Shown one piece after another: positions 43,884 to 52,003 of a stretch of 64,000 nt of DNA (position 1 is its first letter; the number at the start of each line of letters is the position of its first letter). Below the pieces are notes generated by a model. The model was not told the origin of the DNA. It saw only the letters and a program-made list of their open reading frames with translations, and made no database searches. The stretch is from positions 21,998 through 85,997 of the forward strand of contig CACWQW010000001.1 in assembly GCA_902763085.1 (NCBI GenBank), read 5' to 3'. This DNA comes from Dongibacter bovis. Lineage in GTDB: Bacteria > Bacillota > Negativicutes > Selenomonadales > Selenomonadaceae. Position numbers and translations under genes: made by a program.

Positions 43884-44048
43884 TTACTCCAAGAAGCAGT
43901 GTCTGCCGTCGCATTGTCCGGCAAAAGGGCATGCTCTGCCGGCAGGGCAGGTGGGGATCCGCTCTGCCGCCGCCTCTTTCCCCTGACCGCGCAGGGAAAA
44001 GAACGCGAGAACGCAAAGGGTGAAGCAGATCATCGTGATGGCTGTCAT
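43884..44048 (-). CDS. Small Cys-rich membrane-anchored peptide, 54 residues
   Basis: The frame encodes MTAITMICFTLCVLAFFSLR, a probable TM helix, then a linker and a C-terminal CPAGRACPFAGQCDGRHCF with four cysteines spaced C-x5-C-x5-C-x4-C. GAGGTG is about 10 bp upstream of the start, an extended -10 (TGG-TACAAT) lies 36-44 bp upstream and a terminator follows the stop, so the transcription unit looks complete. I do not recognise the family. The Cys pattern suggests metal, Fe-S or disulfide binding at the membrane face, which is inference. It fills a gap that would otherwise appear empty. Confidence 0.68.
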   Translation of the reverse strand: MTAITMICFTLCVLAFFSLRGQGKEAAAERIPTCPAGRACPFAGQCDGRHCFLE

Positions 44049-44083
44049 GGGAAACACCTCGCTTGTTCGTTCTATTTGCTATT

Positions 44084-44092
44084 ATTGTACCA
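44084..44092 (-). promoter_or_regulatory. Extended -10 promoter of the Cys-rich peptide gene
   Basis: Minus strand TGG directly followed by TACAAT (44092-44084). No clear -35 element. Confidence 0.55.
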
Positions 44093-44170
44093 CAAAACCT
44101 ACAGGAATGCGACGGGAATATGAGGAAGCACTGCGAAGTCAGCGCAAAAGGAAAGGAAGGGAAGGCAGCG

Positions 44171-45232
44171 ATGAAGTTCCATGAATTCATGGGAGCCTTG
44201 CGGAAGGGGACGCCGCACGTCTTCCTGTTGGCAGGCGAAGAACAATACTATGTGGAAAAGGCCCTGGCAGCGCTGCGGCAGAACCTTTTCCCCGACGGGG
44301 GCGCGGAAGATGCCGTAGAGAATGCACCGGGGGAGATCGACGTCGACCAGCTCATCGGGCTCATCGAGACCGTCCCCTTCTTCTCAGAGAAGCATGTCGT
44401 GATCGTCCGGGATGCGCCGTTCTTTAAGGCGGCGAATGCCGGCAAGAAGGCCGATGGGCCAGGCGAGAAGCAGCGTCCCGAGAAGAAGCGCGGGAAAGAC
44501 GCGAAGCAGGAGCGCCTGCAGCAGTTGCTGCAGGATATGCCGCCCTTCGCCTACGTCATCTTCCTCATGAAGGAAAAGCCCGACCAGCGGCGGAAGCTCA
44601 CGAAGCTCGTTGAACAGGCAGGCCTGTTCCTCGACGCGGAGCCCGTGCGCCCCTGGAACATCAACGAATGGCTGCAGGGGAAGCTCCGAGACATCGGCAA
44701 GGAGATGGACCGCGAGGTCCATGAATATTTCCTGGGCGCCGTATCGATGATGCAGCAGATTTCCCTGTCCTACCTCGATCAGGAGTTCGATAAGATCGCG
44801 CTCTTTTCCCGTCAGCCGCGCATTACGAAGGCGGAGATGATCGAGGTCTTTTCCGGCCTGCCGGAGACGTCCGTGTTCGCGCTCATCGACGCCGTCAGTG
44901 CCAAGGATGTGAAGAAAGCGTTGGCGCTGCTCGTGAGGCAGCTGCAGGACGGGACGTATTTCGCGGTCCTCTTGGCGCTGCTCGCCCGTCACGTGCGTCA
45001 GCTCTGGCAGGCGCGCCTGCTCATGGCGCAGGGCTGCTACGGGCGGCAGCTCGCAAAGAAGCTGGAGCTCAATCCCTACATCGCGGAGAAGCTGGGACGC
45101 GCCGCGAAGCGTTTTCGCGATGACCAGCTGCGGCAGGCATATCTCGCCATCGTCGATGCAGACTATCGGTTGAAGACGGGGCAAGGCGGCAATGAATTGC
45201 TCGAGCGTATCCTCATCGTCTTATGTCGATGA
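44171..45232 (+). CDS. holA: DNA polymerase III delta subunit
   Basis: HolA opens the sliding clamp within the clamp loader. The 353-residue protein begins KFHEFMGALRKGTPHVFLLAGEEQYYVEKAL, has SEKHVVIVRDAPFF, then an unusually Lys-rich insert (about 95-125, KKADGPGEKQRPEKKRGKD), then YVIFLMKEKPDQRRKL and the C-terminal collar helices (FAVLLALLARHVRQLWQ, NPYIAEKLGRAAKRF). ATG 44171 is used; the same frame is open upstream but overlaps the divergent peptide gene's promoter. Confidence 0.9.
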   Translation: MKFHEFMGALRKGTPHVFLLAGEEQYYVEKALAALRQNLFPDGGAEDAVENAPGEIDVDQLIGLIETVPFFSEKHVVIVRDAPFFKAANAGKKADGPGEKQRPEKKRGKDAKQERLQQLLQDMPPFAYVIFLMKEKPDQRRKLTKLVEQAGLFLDAEPVRPWNINEWLQGKLRDIGKEMDREVHEYFLGAVSMMQQISLSYLDQEFDKIALFSRQPRITKAEMIEVFSGLPETSVFALIDAVSAKDVKKALALLVRQLQDGTYFAVLLALLARHVRQLWQARLLMAQGCYGRQLAKKLELNPYIAEKLGRAAKRFRDDQLRQAYLAIVDADYRLKTGQGGNELLERILIVLCR

Positions 45233-45366
45233 ATGTTTATCAATCTGTTATCCTTATCTGTTATGCTAGACGTTAGAGTCATGGAAATGCTGGGTCTCTC
45301 AGTCGATTCGCGAGAACCGACGCCAGAGGAGTCAGCGAGAGAGGAAATGGAAGAGGAGAATGTGAT

Positions 45367-46296
45367 ATGAAGATCTTGGTCACCGGCGGTGCGGGGTTCA
45401 TTGGCTCGCATCTCGTTCGTCTCCTGCAGGGAGCGGGAGAACAGGTCACGGTGGTGGATAATTTCAGTACGGGACTCCGCGAGAATTTGCCGGAGGGGAC
45501 GGATTGCCGGCAGGTGGACGTGACGAGCCCGGCGCTTGAAGCGGTCTTTGAGGCGGGGGCGTTCGATGCCGTCGTGCATCTGGCGGGGCAGACGACGGTG
45601 CACGTCTCCATGGCAGATCCGGAGCTCGACGGCACGCAGAACGTGATCGGCTCCATCCACGTGCTGGAGCAGGCGCACAAATACGGCGTTTCTCGCGTGA
45701 TCTTCGCCTCGACGGCGGCGAGTTACGGCGATGTGCCCGAGGACCATCTGCCCATCGATGAGTTCGAGCCGCTCGCGCCGCTTTCGTTTTACGGCCTTTC
45801 CAAGGTGACGGTCGAGCAGTATCTATCGCTTTACCATCGCTCGTTCGGGCTCGATTATGTCGTCCTCCGGTTCGCCAATGTCTACGGTGAGCGTCAGGGC
45901 GCCGGCGGCGAGGGCGGCGTGATCAGCATCTTCGCGCGCAAGGCGGCCAAGGGCGAGCCGCTCACGATCTATGGTGACGGGGGGCAGACGCGAGACTTTA
46001 TCTACGCCGGTGACATCGCGCGCGGCATTTACGCCGCACTCAAGACGGAGCAGGCCAATCGCGCCTACAACCTTTCGACGCAGACGGAGACGAGCCTGAA
46101 GGACCTCGTCTCTGTCCTCAGCGAAGTCGCCGGCCGTCCCATCATCCCGGAGTACCGTGAGGCACGTACTGGCGACATCTATCAGTCCGTGCTCGCGAAC
46201 GGCCGCGCGCGTCGGGCGCTCGGCTGGCAGCCGGAGGTGAGCCTCAAGGAGGGCTTGCGCCGCACGTATCGCTATTTCCAGCAGACGGAAGCGTAA
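45367..46296 (+). CDS. NAD-dependent epimerase/dehydratase (UDP-glucose 4-epimerase-like)
   Basis: A 309-residue extended short-chain dehydrogenase. The N-terminal VTGGAGFIGSHLVRLL binds NAD, VVHLAGQTTVHVSMADPELD follows, the catalytic Ser/Thr region is FASTAASYGDVPE, and the catalytic Tyr-x3-Lys is YGLSK. RFANVYGERQG and DFIYAGDIARGI are typical of UDP-hexose epimerases. Likely role is making a sugar nucleotide for surface polysaccharide. The substrate is not determined. GGAAGAGGAG precedes the ATG; a terminator follows. Confidence 0.88.
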   Translation: MKILVTGGAGFIGSHLVRLLQGAGEQVTVVDNFSTGLRENLPEGTDCRQVDVTSPALEAVFEAGAFDAVVHLAGQTTVHVSMADPELDGTQNVIGSIHVLEQAHKYGVSRVIFASTAASYGDVPEDHLPIDEFEPLAPLSFYGLSKVTVEQYLSLYHRSFGLDYVVLRFANVYGERQGAGGEGGVISIFARKAAKGEPLTIYGDGGQTRDFIYAGDIARGIYAALKTEQANRAYNLSTQTETSLKDLVSVLSEVAGRPIIPEYREARTGDIYQSVLANGRARRALGWQPEVSLKEGLRRTYRYFQQTEA

Positions 46297-46352
46297 GCGG
46301 GCACGCCTTCGTATACGTTTTCGCCTCCCGCAGGAAGAACGTTTCCTTCCTC

Positions 46353-46393
46353 GCAGCCTCGTTGTGTTATTTCACAGTGGGGCTGCTTTTTTT
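46353..46393 (+). terminator. Terminator after the epimerase gene
   Basis: GCAGCC and TGTG pair with CACA and GGCTGC across a TTATTT loop, followed by seven T. Confidence 0.88.
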
Positions 46394-46399
46394 ATGAAG

Positions 46400-46460
46400 T
46401 TGACAATGAGAATGAGATAGGATATCATAGTCATGTAGAAATTATCTCATTCTCATTGTC
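46400..46460 (+). promoter_or_regulatory. feoAB promoter with Fur-like operator (18-bp perfect inverted repeat)
   Basis: Promoter TTGACA (46400-46405), 17 bp, TATCAT (46423-46428). GACAATGAGAATGAGATA at 46402-46419 is repeated as its exact reverse complement at 46443-46460, separated by 23 bp. Each arm reads as three tandem hexamers (GACAAT GAGAAT GAGATA) close to the GATAAT unit of Fur boxes. The left arm covers the promoter spacer and the right arm the early transcript, fitting iron-dependent repression. Confidence 0.8.
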
Positions 46461-46482
46461 ATTTAGGAGGAGGCGTTTCATT

Positions 46483-46707
46483 TTGACGTTGAAAGACGGC
46501 AAGACGGGCATGAATCTGAAAGTCTTGGAAATCGGTGATTCGGCACTGAAGGACCGGCTCATGACCATGGGGCTGATCCCGGGGACGAACGTGAAGGTGC
46601 TGCGCTCGGCACCGCTGGGCGATCCCATCGCCATCGGCATCCGTTCCTACAACCTCGCGCTGCGTCGGGAAGACGCGGAGAAGATCCAGGTATCGGAAGT
46701 CGGCTGA
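46483..46707 (+). CDS. feoA: Ferrous iron transport protein A
   Basis: A 74-residue SH3-like protein (VLEIGDSALKDRLMTMGLIPGTNVKVLR, then GDPIAIGIRSYNLALRREDAEKIQV), the usual cytosolic partner of FeoB. TTG 46483 is the best start: AGGAGGAGG at 46465-46473 is 9 bp upstream and an upstream ATG overlaps the operator. It sits 116 bp before feoB and shares the iron-type operator. Confidence 0.92.
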   Translation: MTLKDGKTGMNLKVLEIGDSALKDRLMTMGLIPGTNVKVLRSAPLGDPIAIGIRSYNLALRREDAEKIQVSEVG

Positions 46708-46823
46708 GCAGATTGGCATCGGGCGCGGCAGGACGTTGTGTCTTGTCTTTCAGCTTCACGCACGCGCAGCAGATACCTGCGGAATCCTGTAGGAGAATAG
46801 GGAAAGGAGACGTCGTTTCACTT

Positions 46824-48719
46824 ATGTCAACATTAGCAGTCGCACTCACCGGCAACCCCAATACCGGTAAATCTACCATCTTCAACGAGCTCACGGGAGC
46901 CCGGCAGAAGATCGGCAACTGGCCGGGCGTCACGGTCGACAAGAAGGTCGGCTATACGCGCTACAAGGATCGCGCGATATCCGTCATCGATCTGCCGGGG
47001 ACGTACAGCGTCAACGCGCGCAGCCCGGAGGAGAAGATCGTCATCGATTTCCTCATGAACAACAAGCTCGATCTCGTTGTCGATGTTGTTGACAGCTCGA
47101 ATATCGAGCGCAATCTTTTTCTCACCGTGCAGCTTCTTGAGCAGGGAATTCCGCTGCTCATCGATCTCAATATGCAGGACGATGCGAAGCGCCGTGGCAT
47201 CAAGATCGATACGAAGAAGCTCGAGGAAGCCTTCGGCATGCCGGTCGTCGAGACGGTCGGCCGCAGCAGCAAGAGCACGCGGAAGCTCCTCGATGTCTTC
47301 ACCTCCACGGTGATGGCACAGTATGAGCCGAGCGACCTCGTGAAAGCGCATATCAAGAAGGTCGAGGCGATCCGTGCGAACGGCAAGCCGGAGCAGGAGC
47401 AGCAGGAGGAGCTCGCCGAGGCGCGCTACGCGCTCATCGATCAGGTGATGGCTTCTGCGGTCGACATGGGGAACGTCGGACCGTCGAAGTCGGAGAAGAT
47501 CGACCACTACCTCGCGAACGGTGTGCTCGCGCTGCCGATCTTTCTGCTGATCCTCTACGCGGTGTTCCAGATCACGTTCACCTGGATCGGTCAGCCGATC
47601 GCGGATCTCCTCGATGATGCCATCAATACGGATTTCGTTGATTTCATGACGGACTTCCTCACGGATGCCGGCGTTGCCGATTGGCTCGTCTCGCTCGTCT
47701 GCGATGGCATCATTGCCGGTGTCGGCGCCGTACTCACGTTCGTGCCGCTGATCTTCGTCCTCTTTTTCTGCCTGTCGTTCCTCGACGGCACGGGTTATAT
47801 GGCGCGCATCGCGTTCATCATGGACCCCATCATGCGTCGCTGCGGCCTCACGGGCAAGGGCATCATGCCGCTCATGATGGGCTTCGGCTGCGGTGTGCCG
47901 GCAATCATGGGTGCGCGTGCACTCGATTCTGAGAAGGACCGCATGGTCTCCATCCTCATCACGCCGTTCCTCACCTGCGGCGCGAAGCTGCCGATCATGG
48001 CGCTCTTCGCGGCGATGTTCTTCCCGGACAACGCGGCGAACGTCGTCTTCGCGATGTATATCCTCGGCGTGGTGATGGCGATCGTCGTCGCCAAGGGCCT
48101 CGGCGCGACGATGTTCAAGGACAAGGGCTCGACGTTCCTGCTCGAGCTGCCGCCGTACCGCATGCCGGATCTCAAGACGGTCCTGCTCGAGACCTGGGAC
48201 AAGGGCAAGGGCTATCTCGTCAAAGCCGGTACGATCATCTTCGCGGCTTCCGTCCTGCTCTGGGTGATGTCGAACTACAATTTCAGCGGCCCGTGCGAGA
48301 TTGAGGATTCTATCCTCGCGACGCTCGGCAACTGGATGTCGAAACTCTTCACGCTCCAGGGCTTCGATACCTGGGAAGCCGGCGCGGCCATCCTCTCCGG
48401 CATCATGGCGAAGGAGACCGTTGTCGCGACGATCGGTATTCTCTACGGTGCGGGCGATGTTTCGACGGAAGCGGAAGACGCCGCCGATACGGCTTCGACG
48501 ATGATGGAGACGGGGATGGCGACGGCCTTCACGAGCCTTTCCGCCTTCGCCTTCATGGTGTTCTCCCAGCTCTACACGCCCTGCGTGACGGCGCTCGGTA
48601 CCATCAAGAAGGAAGCGGGCGGTTGGAAATGGGTCGGCTTCTCCGCCGTCTACCAATTCGCGATCGCCTGGGTCATCTCCCTGCTTGTCTATCAGGTGGG
48701 ACGCATGCTCGGCTTCTGA
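46824..48719 (+). CDS. feoB: Ferrous iron transport protein B
   Basis: FeoB imports Fe(II) across the inner membrane. The 631-residue protein has a G-protein domain (GNPNTGKST, the switch region NWPGVTVDKK, DLPGTYS and the unusual LNMQDD in place of NxxD), a helical GDI domain (about 165-265) and a membrane region with two Gate motifs (GCGVPAIMGAR and FLTCGAKLPIM). The length is shorter than the 750-770 residues of E. coli FeoB, as in many Bacillota. The likely AAAGGAGA is 13 bp from ATG 46824, slightly far. Confidence 0.95.
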   Translation: MSTLAVALTGNPNTGKSTIFNELTGARQKIGNWPGVTVDKKVGYTRYKDRAISVIDLPGTYSVNARSPEEKIVIDFLMNNKLDLVVDVVDSSNIERNLFLTVQLLEQGIPLLIDLNMQDDAKRRGIKIDTKKLEEAFGMPVVETVGRSSKSTRKLLDVFTSTVMAQYEPSDLVKAHIKKVEAIRANGKPEQEQQEELAEARYALIDQVMASAVDMGNVGPSKSEKIDHYLANGVLALPIFLLILYAVFQITFTWIGQPIADLLDDAINTDFVDFMTDFLTDAGVADWLVSLVCDGIIAGVGAVLTFVPLIFVLFFCLSFLDGTGYMARIAFIMDPIMRRCGLTGKGIMPLMMGFGCGVPAIMGARALDSEKDRMVSILITPFLTCGAKLPIMALFAAMFFPDNAANVVFAMYILGVVMAIVVAKGLGATMFKDKGSTFLLELPPYRMPDLKTVLLETWDKGKGYLVKAGTIIFAASVLLWVMSNYNFSGPCEIEDSILATLGNWMSKLFTLQGFDTWEAGAAILSGIMAKETVVATIGILYGAGDVSTEAEDAADTASTMMETGMATAFTSLSAFAFMVFSQLYTPCVTALGTIKKEAGGWKWVGFSAVYQFAIAWVISLLVYQVGRMLGF

Positions 48720-48774
48720 GTGACTGCTTATATTGTGAATGAATCCGTAGTTCCTTAGAGTGGAGGGATGAATG

Positions 48775-48876
48775 ATGGCAACGTTGCTTGTAGGCGTACT
48801 TCTTCTCGTGGCGCTCTATTTCGCGCTGCGCCATGTCGTGCGGAATCTCCGCGAGGGCAACCATCCGCATGCCTGA
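48775..48876 (+). CDS. 33-residue membrane peptide downstream of feoB
   Basis: ATG 48775 is preceded by GGAGGG at 48762-48767. The product is one hydrophobic helix (ATLLVGVLLLVALYFAL) followed by a basic tail RHVVRNLREGNHPHA with two His. It sits where many Bacillota encode a short FeoB-associated membrane protein with a Cys-rich tail; here the tail has no Cys and ends early. A role beside FeoB is inferred from position and topology. Confidence 0.6.
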   Translation: MATLLVGVLLLVALYFALRHVVRNLREGNHPHA

Positions 48877-48887
48877 TGCACGGACTT

Positions 48888-48907
48888 TAGAGCCTCCGCT
48901 GGCTCTA
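48888..48907 (+). repeat. Short perfect hairpin after the feo operon
   Basis: TAGAGCC (48888-48894) and GGCTCTA (48901-48907) with a six-base loop, immediately before the terminator. Confidence 0.6.
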
Positions 48908-48916
48908 GGGAATACG

Positions 48917-48951
48917 AAAGCCGGATGCTTCTTCGGGAGTATCCGGCTTTT
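48917..48951 (+). terminator. Terminator of the feo operon
   Basis: AAAGCCGGAT (48917-48926) pairs with ATCCGGCTTT (48941-48950) with an inner CTT/GAG extension. The T-run is short, and the A-rich 5' side could allow termination on the other strand. Confidence 0.82.
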
Positions 48952-49059
48952 GTCGTGATTCCTTTTTCTTGACATCTGTGATATGATGAGAGCATATTGA
49001 GAACATTTTCCATTCGGCGGAGCGCGGCTGCGTTCCGAGAACCATGAGGAGGTCGTGTT

Positions 49060-49965
49060 TTGCGTTTCAGGAATATCTTTTTAGTGCTTTTGGCGATCGG
49101 CTCCATCCTGCTCGCGGGCTGCGGCGCGCAGCCGGGGACGAAGGACGCGGAGAAGGCGGAGGGCGGCTTCCGCATCGTGACATCGTTCTATCCGATGTAC
49201 ATCGATGCCATCAACATCACGCGTGGCGTCGACGGCGTGACGGTGACGAACATGACGAAGCCACAGACGGGCTGCCTGCATGACTATCAGCTCACGACGG
49301 AGGATATGAAGACGCTGGAGAAAGCGGATGCCTTCATCGTGAACGGCGCCGGGATGGAGAATTTCCTCGACAAGGTCATCAAGGCGCAGAAGGGCCTCAC
49401 GGTCATCGACGCCTCCCGCGGCATCCCGCTGCTGGAGGAAGAAGGGGAAAAGAATCCGCACGTCTGGCTCAGCATCTCCAGAGATATCGAGCAGGTGAAG
49501 AACATTGCAGAGCAGCTTGAGGAGGCAGATCCCGCGCATGCCGACGCCTATGCGGCGAACGCCAAGGCGTACATCGAGAAGCTCACATCTCTCCAAGCGG
49601 AGATGCACGCGTCCCTCGACAACGTGCCGCATAAGGAGATCGTGACGTTCCACGAGGCGTTTCCGTATTTCGCGGAGGAATTCGGCCTGAAGATCATCGG
49701 CGTCATCGAGCGGGAGCCTGGCTCCGAGCCGACACCAGAGGAGCTGGAGCAGACGATCGCGCAGGTGAAGCAGCTGCCCGTCAAGGTGCTTTTCACGGAG
49801 CCGCAGTACTCCCCGAGCGCCGCGGAGACCATCGCGCGGGAGACGGGCGCGAAGATCTACGAGCTCGATCCCGTGGTGACAGGGGAGGCGACACCCGCCG
49901 CGATGGATGCCTACCTCGATGCCATGCGGAAGAATATGGAAGTCCTGCAGCAGGCCCTGCAGTAA
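49060..49965 (+). CDS. Zinc/manganese-type ABC transporter substrate-binding lipoprotein
   Basis: A 301-residue cluster A-I (ZnuA/AdcA-like) binding protein. The signal peptide ends in the lipobox LLAGC (Cys about residue 21). Metal ligands are likely His in TGCLHDYQL, His in NPHVWLS and His in VTFHEAFPYFAEEFGL, with Asp in YELDPVV. The long His-rich loop of ZnuA is absent. TTG 49060 is the start, with AGGAGG 7 bp upstream. No permease or ATPase gene is adjacent, so it depends on a transporter encoded elsewhere. Confidence 0.9.
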   Translation: MRFRNIFLVLLAIGSILLAGCGAQPGTKDAEKAEGGFRIVTSFYPMYIDAINITRGVDGVTVTNMTKPQTGCLHDYQLTTEDMKTLEKADAFIVNGAGMENFLDKVIKAQKGLTVIDASRGIPLLEEEGEKNPHVWLSISRDIEQVKNIAEQLEEADPAHADAYAANAKAYIEKLTSLQAEMHASLDNVPHKEIVTFHEAFPYFAEEFGLKIIGVIEREPGSEPTPEELEQTIAQVKQLPVKVLFTEPQYSPSAAETIARETGAKIYELDPVVTGEATPAAMDAYLDAMRKNMEVLQQALQ

Positions 49966-49974
49966 CGGGAAAAG

Positions 49975-50017
49975 AAAAAGATGCAGACGAACATGATGTT
50001 CGCACTGCATCTTTTTT
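49975..50017. terminator. Bidirectional terminator between the binding-protein gene and fba
   Basis: AAAGATGCAG pairs with CTGCATCTTT, with inner CGAACAT/ATGTTCG; T-runs on both strands serve the two convergent genes. Confidence 0.92.
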
Positions 50018-50035
50018 GCTCTTTGGGAAAATCCC

Positions 50036-50972
50036 TTACTTGTTCGCTTTGACGAGCGCAAGGATCTCATCTGCGCGGCCGTTGGAGCCGAGGACGTCCT
50101 TGATCTTGTGCTCGACGAGCTCCTTGACATAGGAGCGGCCGTCAGCGATGTACTGACGCGGGTCGAAGTGCTCCGGATGAGCCATGAAGTGCTCGCGGAT
50201 GCCAGCCGTCATCGCGAGGCGGAGATCGGAGTCGATGTTGATCTTGCAGACTGCGGATTTCGCTGCCTTGCGGAGCTGATCCTCAGGAATGCCGACCGCA
50301 TCGGTGGAGGACGATCGGGAACTCCGGAATCTTCTTCTCGATCTCAGCGAGGATGTCGAAGCGGAGCTCGGGCGGAACGAGCACGCCGTCAGCGTTGCGC
50401 GTGCACTGCTCCGGCTTGAACTTGAACGCGCCGTGGCTTGTGCCGATGGCGATGGCGAGGGAGTCGACGCCCGTCTCGCGGACGAACTCCTCGACCTCTT
50501 CCGGCTGCGTGTAGGCTGCCTCGTGCGCAGCGACTTTCACATCATCCTCGATGCCGGCGAGCTTGCCGAGCTCGGCCTCGACGACGACGCCGTGCTCATG
50601 CGCATAGGCAACGACTTCCTGCGTGCGCTTGATGTTCTCTTTGAACTCATACTTGGAGCCGTCGAACATGACAGAGGTGAAGCCATCATCGATGCAGGCT
50701 TTGCACGTCTCGAAGTCCGGGCCATGGTCGAGGTGCAGGGCGACGGGGATGTCGTTGACCTCGAGGGCAGCCTCGACGAGGTGACGGAGATACGGACCCT
50801 TGGCGTACTTGCGGGCACCGGCGGATGCCTGGAGGATGACCGGGGATTTCAGCTCGGCAGCAGCTTCCGTGATTCCCTGGACGATCTCCATGTTGTTGAT
50901 GTTGAAAGCGCCGATGGCGTAGCCGCCCTCGTAAGCCTTCTTGAACATTTCTTTCGTTCCAACTAATGGCAT
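50036..50972 (-). pseudogene. fba: Class II fructose-bisphosphate aldolase, frameshifted by an internal deletion
   Basis: The 5' part (223 codons, MPLVGTKEMFKKAYEGGYAIG to FPIVLH, His223 at 50306-50304) is a good class II aldolase with LHLDHGPDFETCKACIDDG and GTSHGAFKFKPEQC. After His223 the frame slips: the rest of the protein (DAVGIPEDQLRKAAKSAV, then KINIDSDLRLAMTAGIREHF, to KANK) continues in another frame from 50302. In the family, about 20 residues beginning GASS lie between these points; they bind the substrate phosphate, and the preceding His is a zinc ligand. So about 60 bp seem lost. As read, the product would end at 229 residues and be inactive. A true lesion or an assembly error are both possible. 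Confidence 0.85.
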
Positions 50973-51024
50973 TTTTACATTACCCCCTAGTAATTTGTGT
51001 TCAACCATTCATGAACTTATCTCA

Positions 51025-51033
51025 TTATAGCAT
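51025..51033 (-). promoter_or_regulatory. Extended -10 promoter of fba
   Basis: Minus strand TGC followed by TATAAT (51030-51025), about 55 bp upstream of the fba start; the -35 is weak. Confidence 0.6.
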
Positions 51034-51082
51034 AGAAACCGAGACAGTTGTATAGGCCGCGCGCAAATTTTCCCGAAATCCG

Positions 51083-52003
51083 TCAGAGTCCGGCACCCGG
51101 GAACGAGGCGTCGATGATCGCCTGCATGTCCGGGGGCAGAGGGGCCTCGACGCAGCATTCCTCCTGCGTGAGGGGATGCCGGAAGACGAGGCGTGCGGCG
51201 TGGAGCGCTTGGCGCGCGATGCGCGCGTCGGGGCGGCCGTAGAGGTCGTCGCCGAGCAGCGGGCAGCCGAGGCTCGCGAGATGGACGCGGATCTGGTGCG
51301 TGCGCCCCGTGTCGAGGGAGAGGCGCAGGAGGGAGAGCCCGTCACGGGCGGCGAGAACTTCATAGGACGTGCGCGCTTCCTTGCCGCCATCTCTTGTAGC
51401 GCGCACCTCCTGCCGGATAAAGCTATCGTCGCTGCGCCCAAGCGGCAGGTCGATGACGCCTGCCGCCTGCGGCGGCGTGCCGCAGGCGATAGCGAGGTAG
51501 AGGCGGTGGAACCGCTTTTTCCCGCGCGCCGTCAGCATGTGCTGGATCTGCGGTTCCTTGGCGATGAGCACGAGTCCCGTCGTCTGCCGGTCGAGGCGAT
51601 GGAGCGGATGGAAATGGTGGGATTCTCCCCGGCGGCGGTAGTAGCTGAGCACGGCATTCGCTAGCGTCCCTGTAGGCTCGACGGTGAGTGGGTGGACGAG
51701 CTGTCCTGCCGGCTTGTTTACGGCGAGCAGGACGTCGTCTTCGTAGCGGATGTCGAGCGGCAGGTCCTGCGGCTCGATGGGAAAGGCGGCGGGATTTGCC
51801 GGCTTCTCGCTCTCAAAGGTCAGAAGATCGCCGTTTCGTACCATCGTTTGCGTCGCGTTAAGAGAGGCGCCGTTCCTCCGGAAGTCGCCCGTGTGCTTCA
51901 GGCGTTTCCACTGGGAGTTTGAGATACCGTAGTGCTTGATGAGATATGTGCGCGCCGGCAGGGCGTCGCAGCCCGGTGGCAAGTGGACGGTGACGCGGGT
52001 CAC
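51083..52003 (-). CDS. RluA/RluD family pseudouridine synthase
   Basis: A 306-residue pseudouridine synthase. An S4-like N-terminal domain (about 12-75) precedes the catalytic domain with VNKPAGQLVHP, HPLHRLDRQTTGLVLIAK (catalytic Asp in HRLD), TSYEVL and DTGRTHQIRVHLASLGCPLLGDDLYG. It isomerises uridines in rRNA or tRNA; RluA, RluC and RluD subclass cannot be decided by eye. The start is GTG 52003, overlapping the uraA stop by 4 bp (GTGA). Confidence 0.92.
   Translation of the reverse strand: MTRVTVHLPPGCDALPARTYLIKHYGISNSQWKRLKHTGDFRRNGASLNATQTMVRNGDLLTFESEKPANPAAFPIEPQDLPLDIRYEDDVLLAVNKPAGQLVHPLTVEPTGTLANAVLSYYRRRGESHHFHPLHRLDRQTTGLVLIAKEPQIQHMLTARGKKRFHRLYLAIACGTPPQAAGVIDLPLGRSDDSFIRQEVRATRDGGKEARTSYEVLAARDGLSLLRLSLDTGRTHQIRVHLASLGCPLLGDDLYGRPDARIARQALHAARLVFRHPLTQEECCVEAPLPPDMQAIIDASFPGAGL

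Noticed and set aside
43776..44123. A 115-codon plus-strand frame between aroE and holA
   Set aside because: It runs through the terminator hairpin and is antisense to the better supported 54-residue peptide gene.
45281..45370. A 29-codon frame ending in ATGA overlap with the epimerase gene, a possible leader peptide
   Set aside because: Weak ribosome binding site and a mostly acidic, low-information sequence; translational coupling is possible but not supported.
46824..48719. Loss of the G4 motif (NxxD) in FeoB as a sign of a broken gene
   Set aside because: LNMQDD keeps the N and D at the NMQD positions, so the G4 motif is present; the protein looks intact.
48969..48998. TTGACA followed by CATATT as the promoter of the binding-lipoprotein gene
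   Set aside because: The -10 match is poor; a promoter is likely nearby but I cannot fix it.
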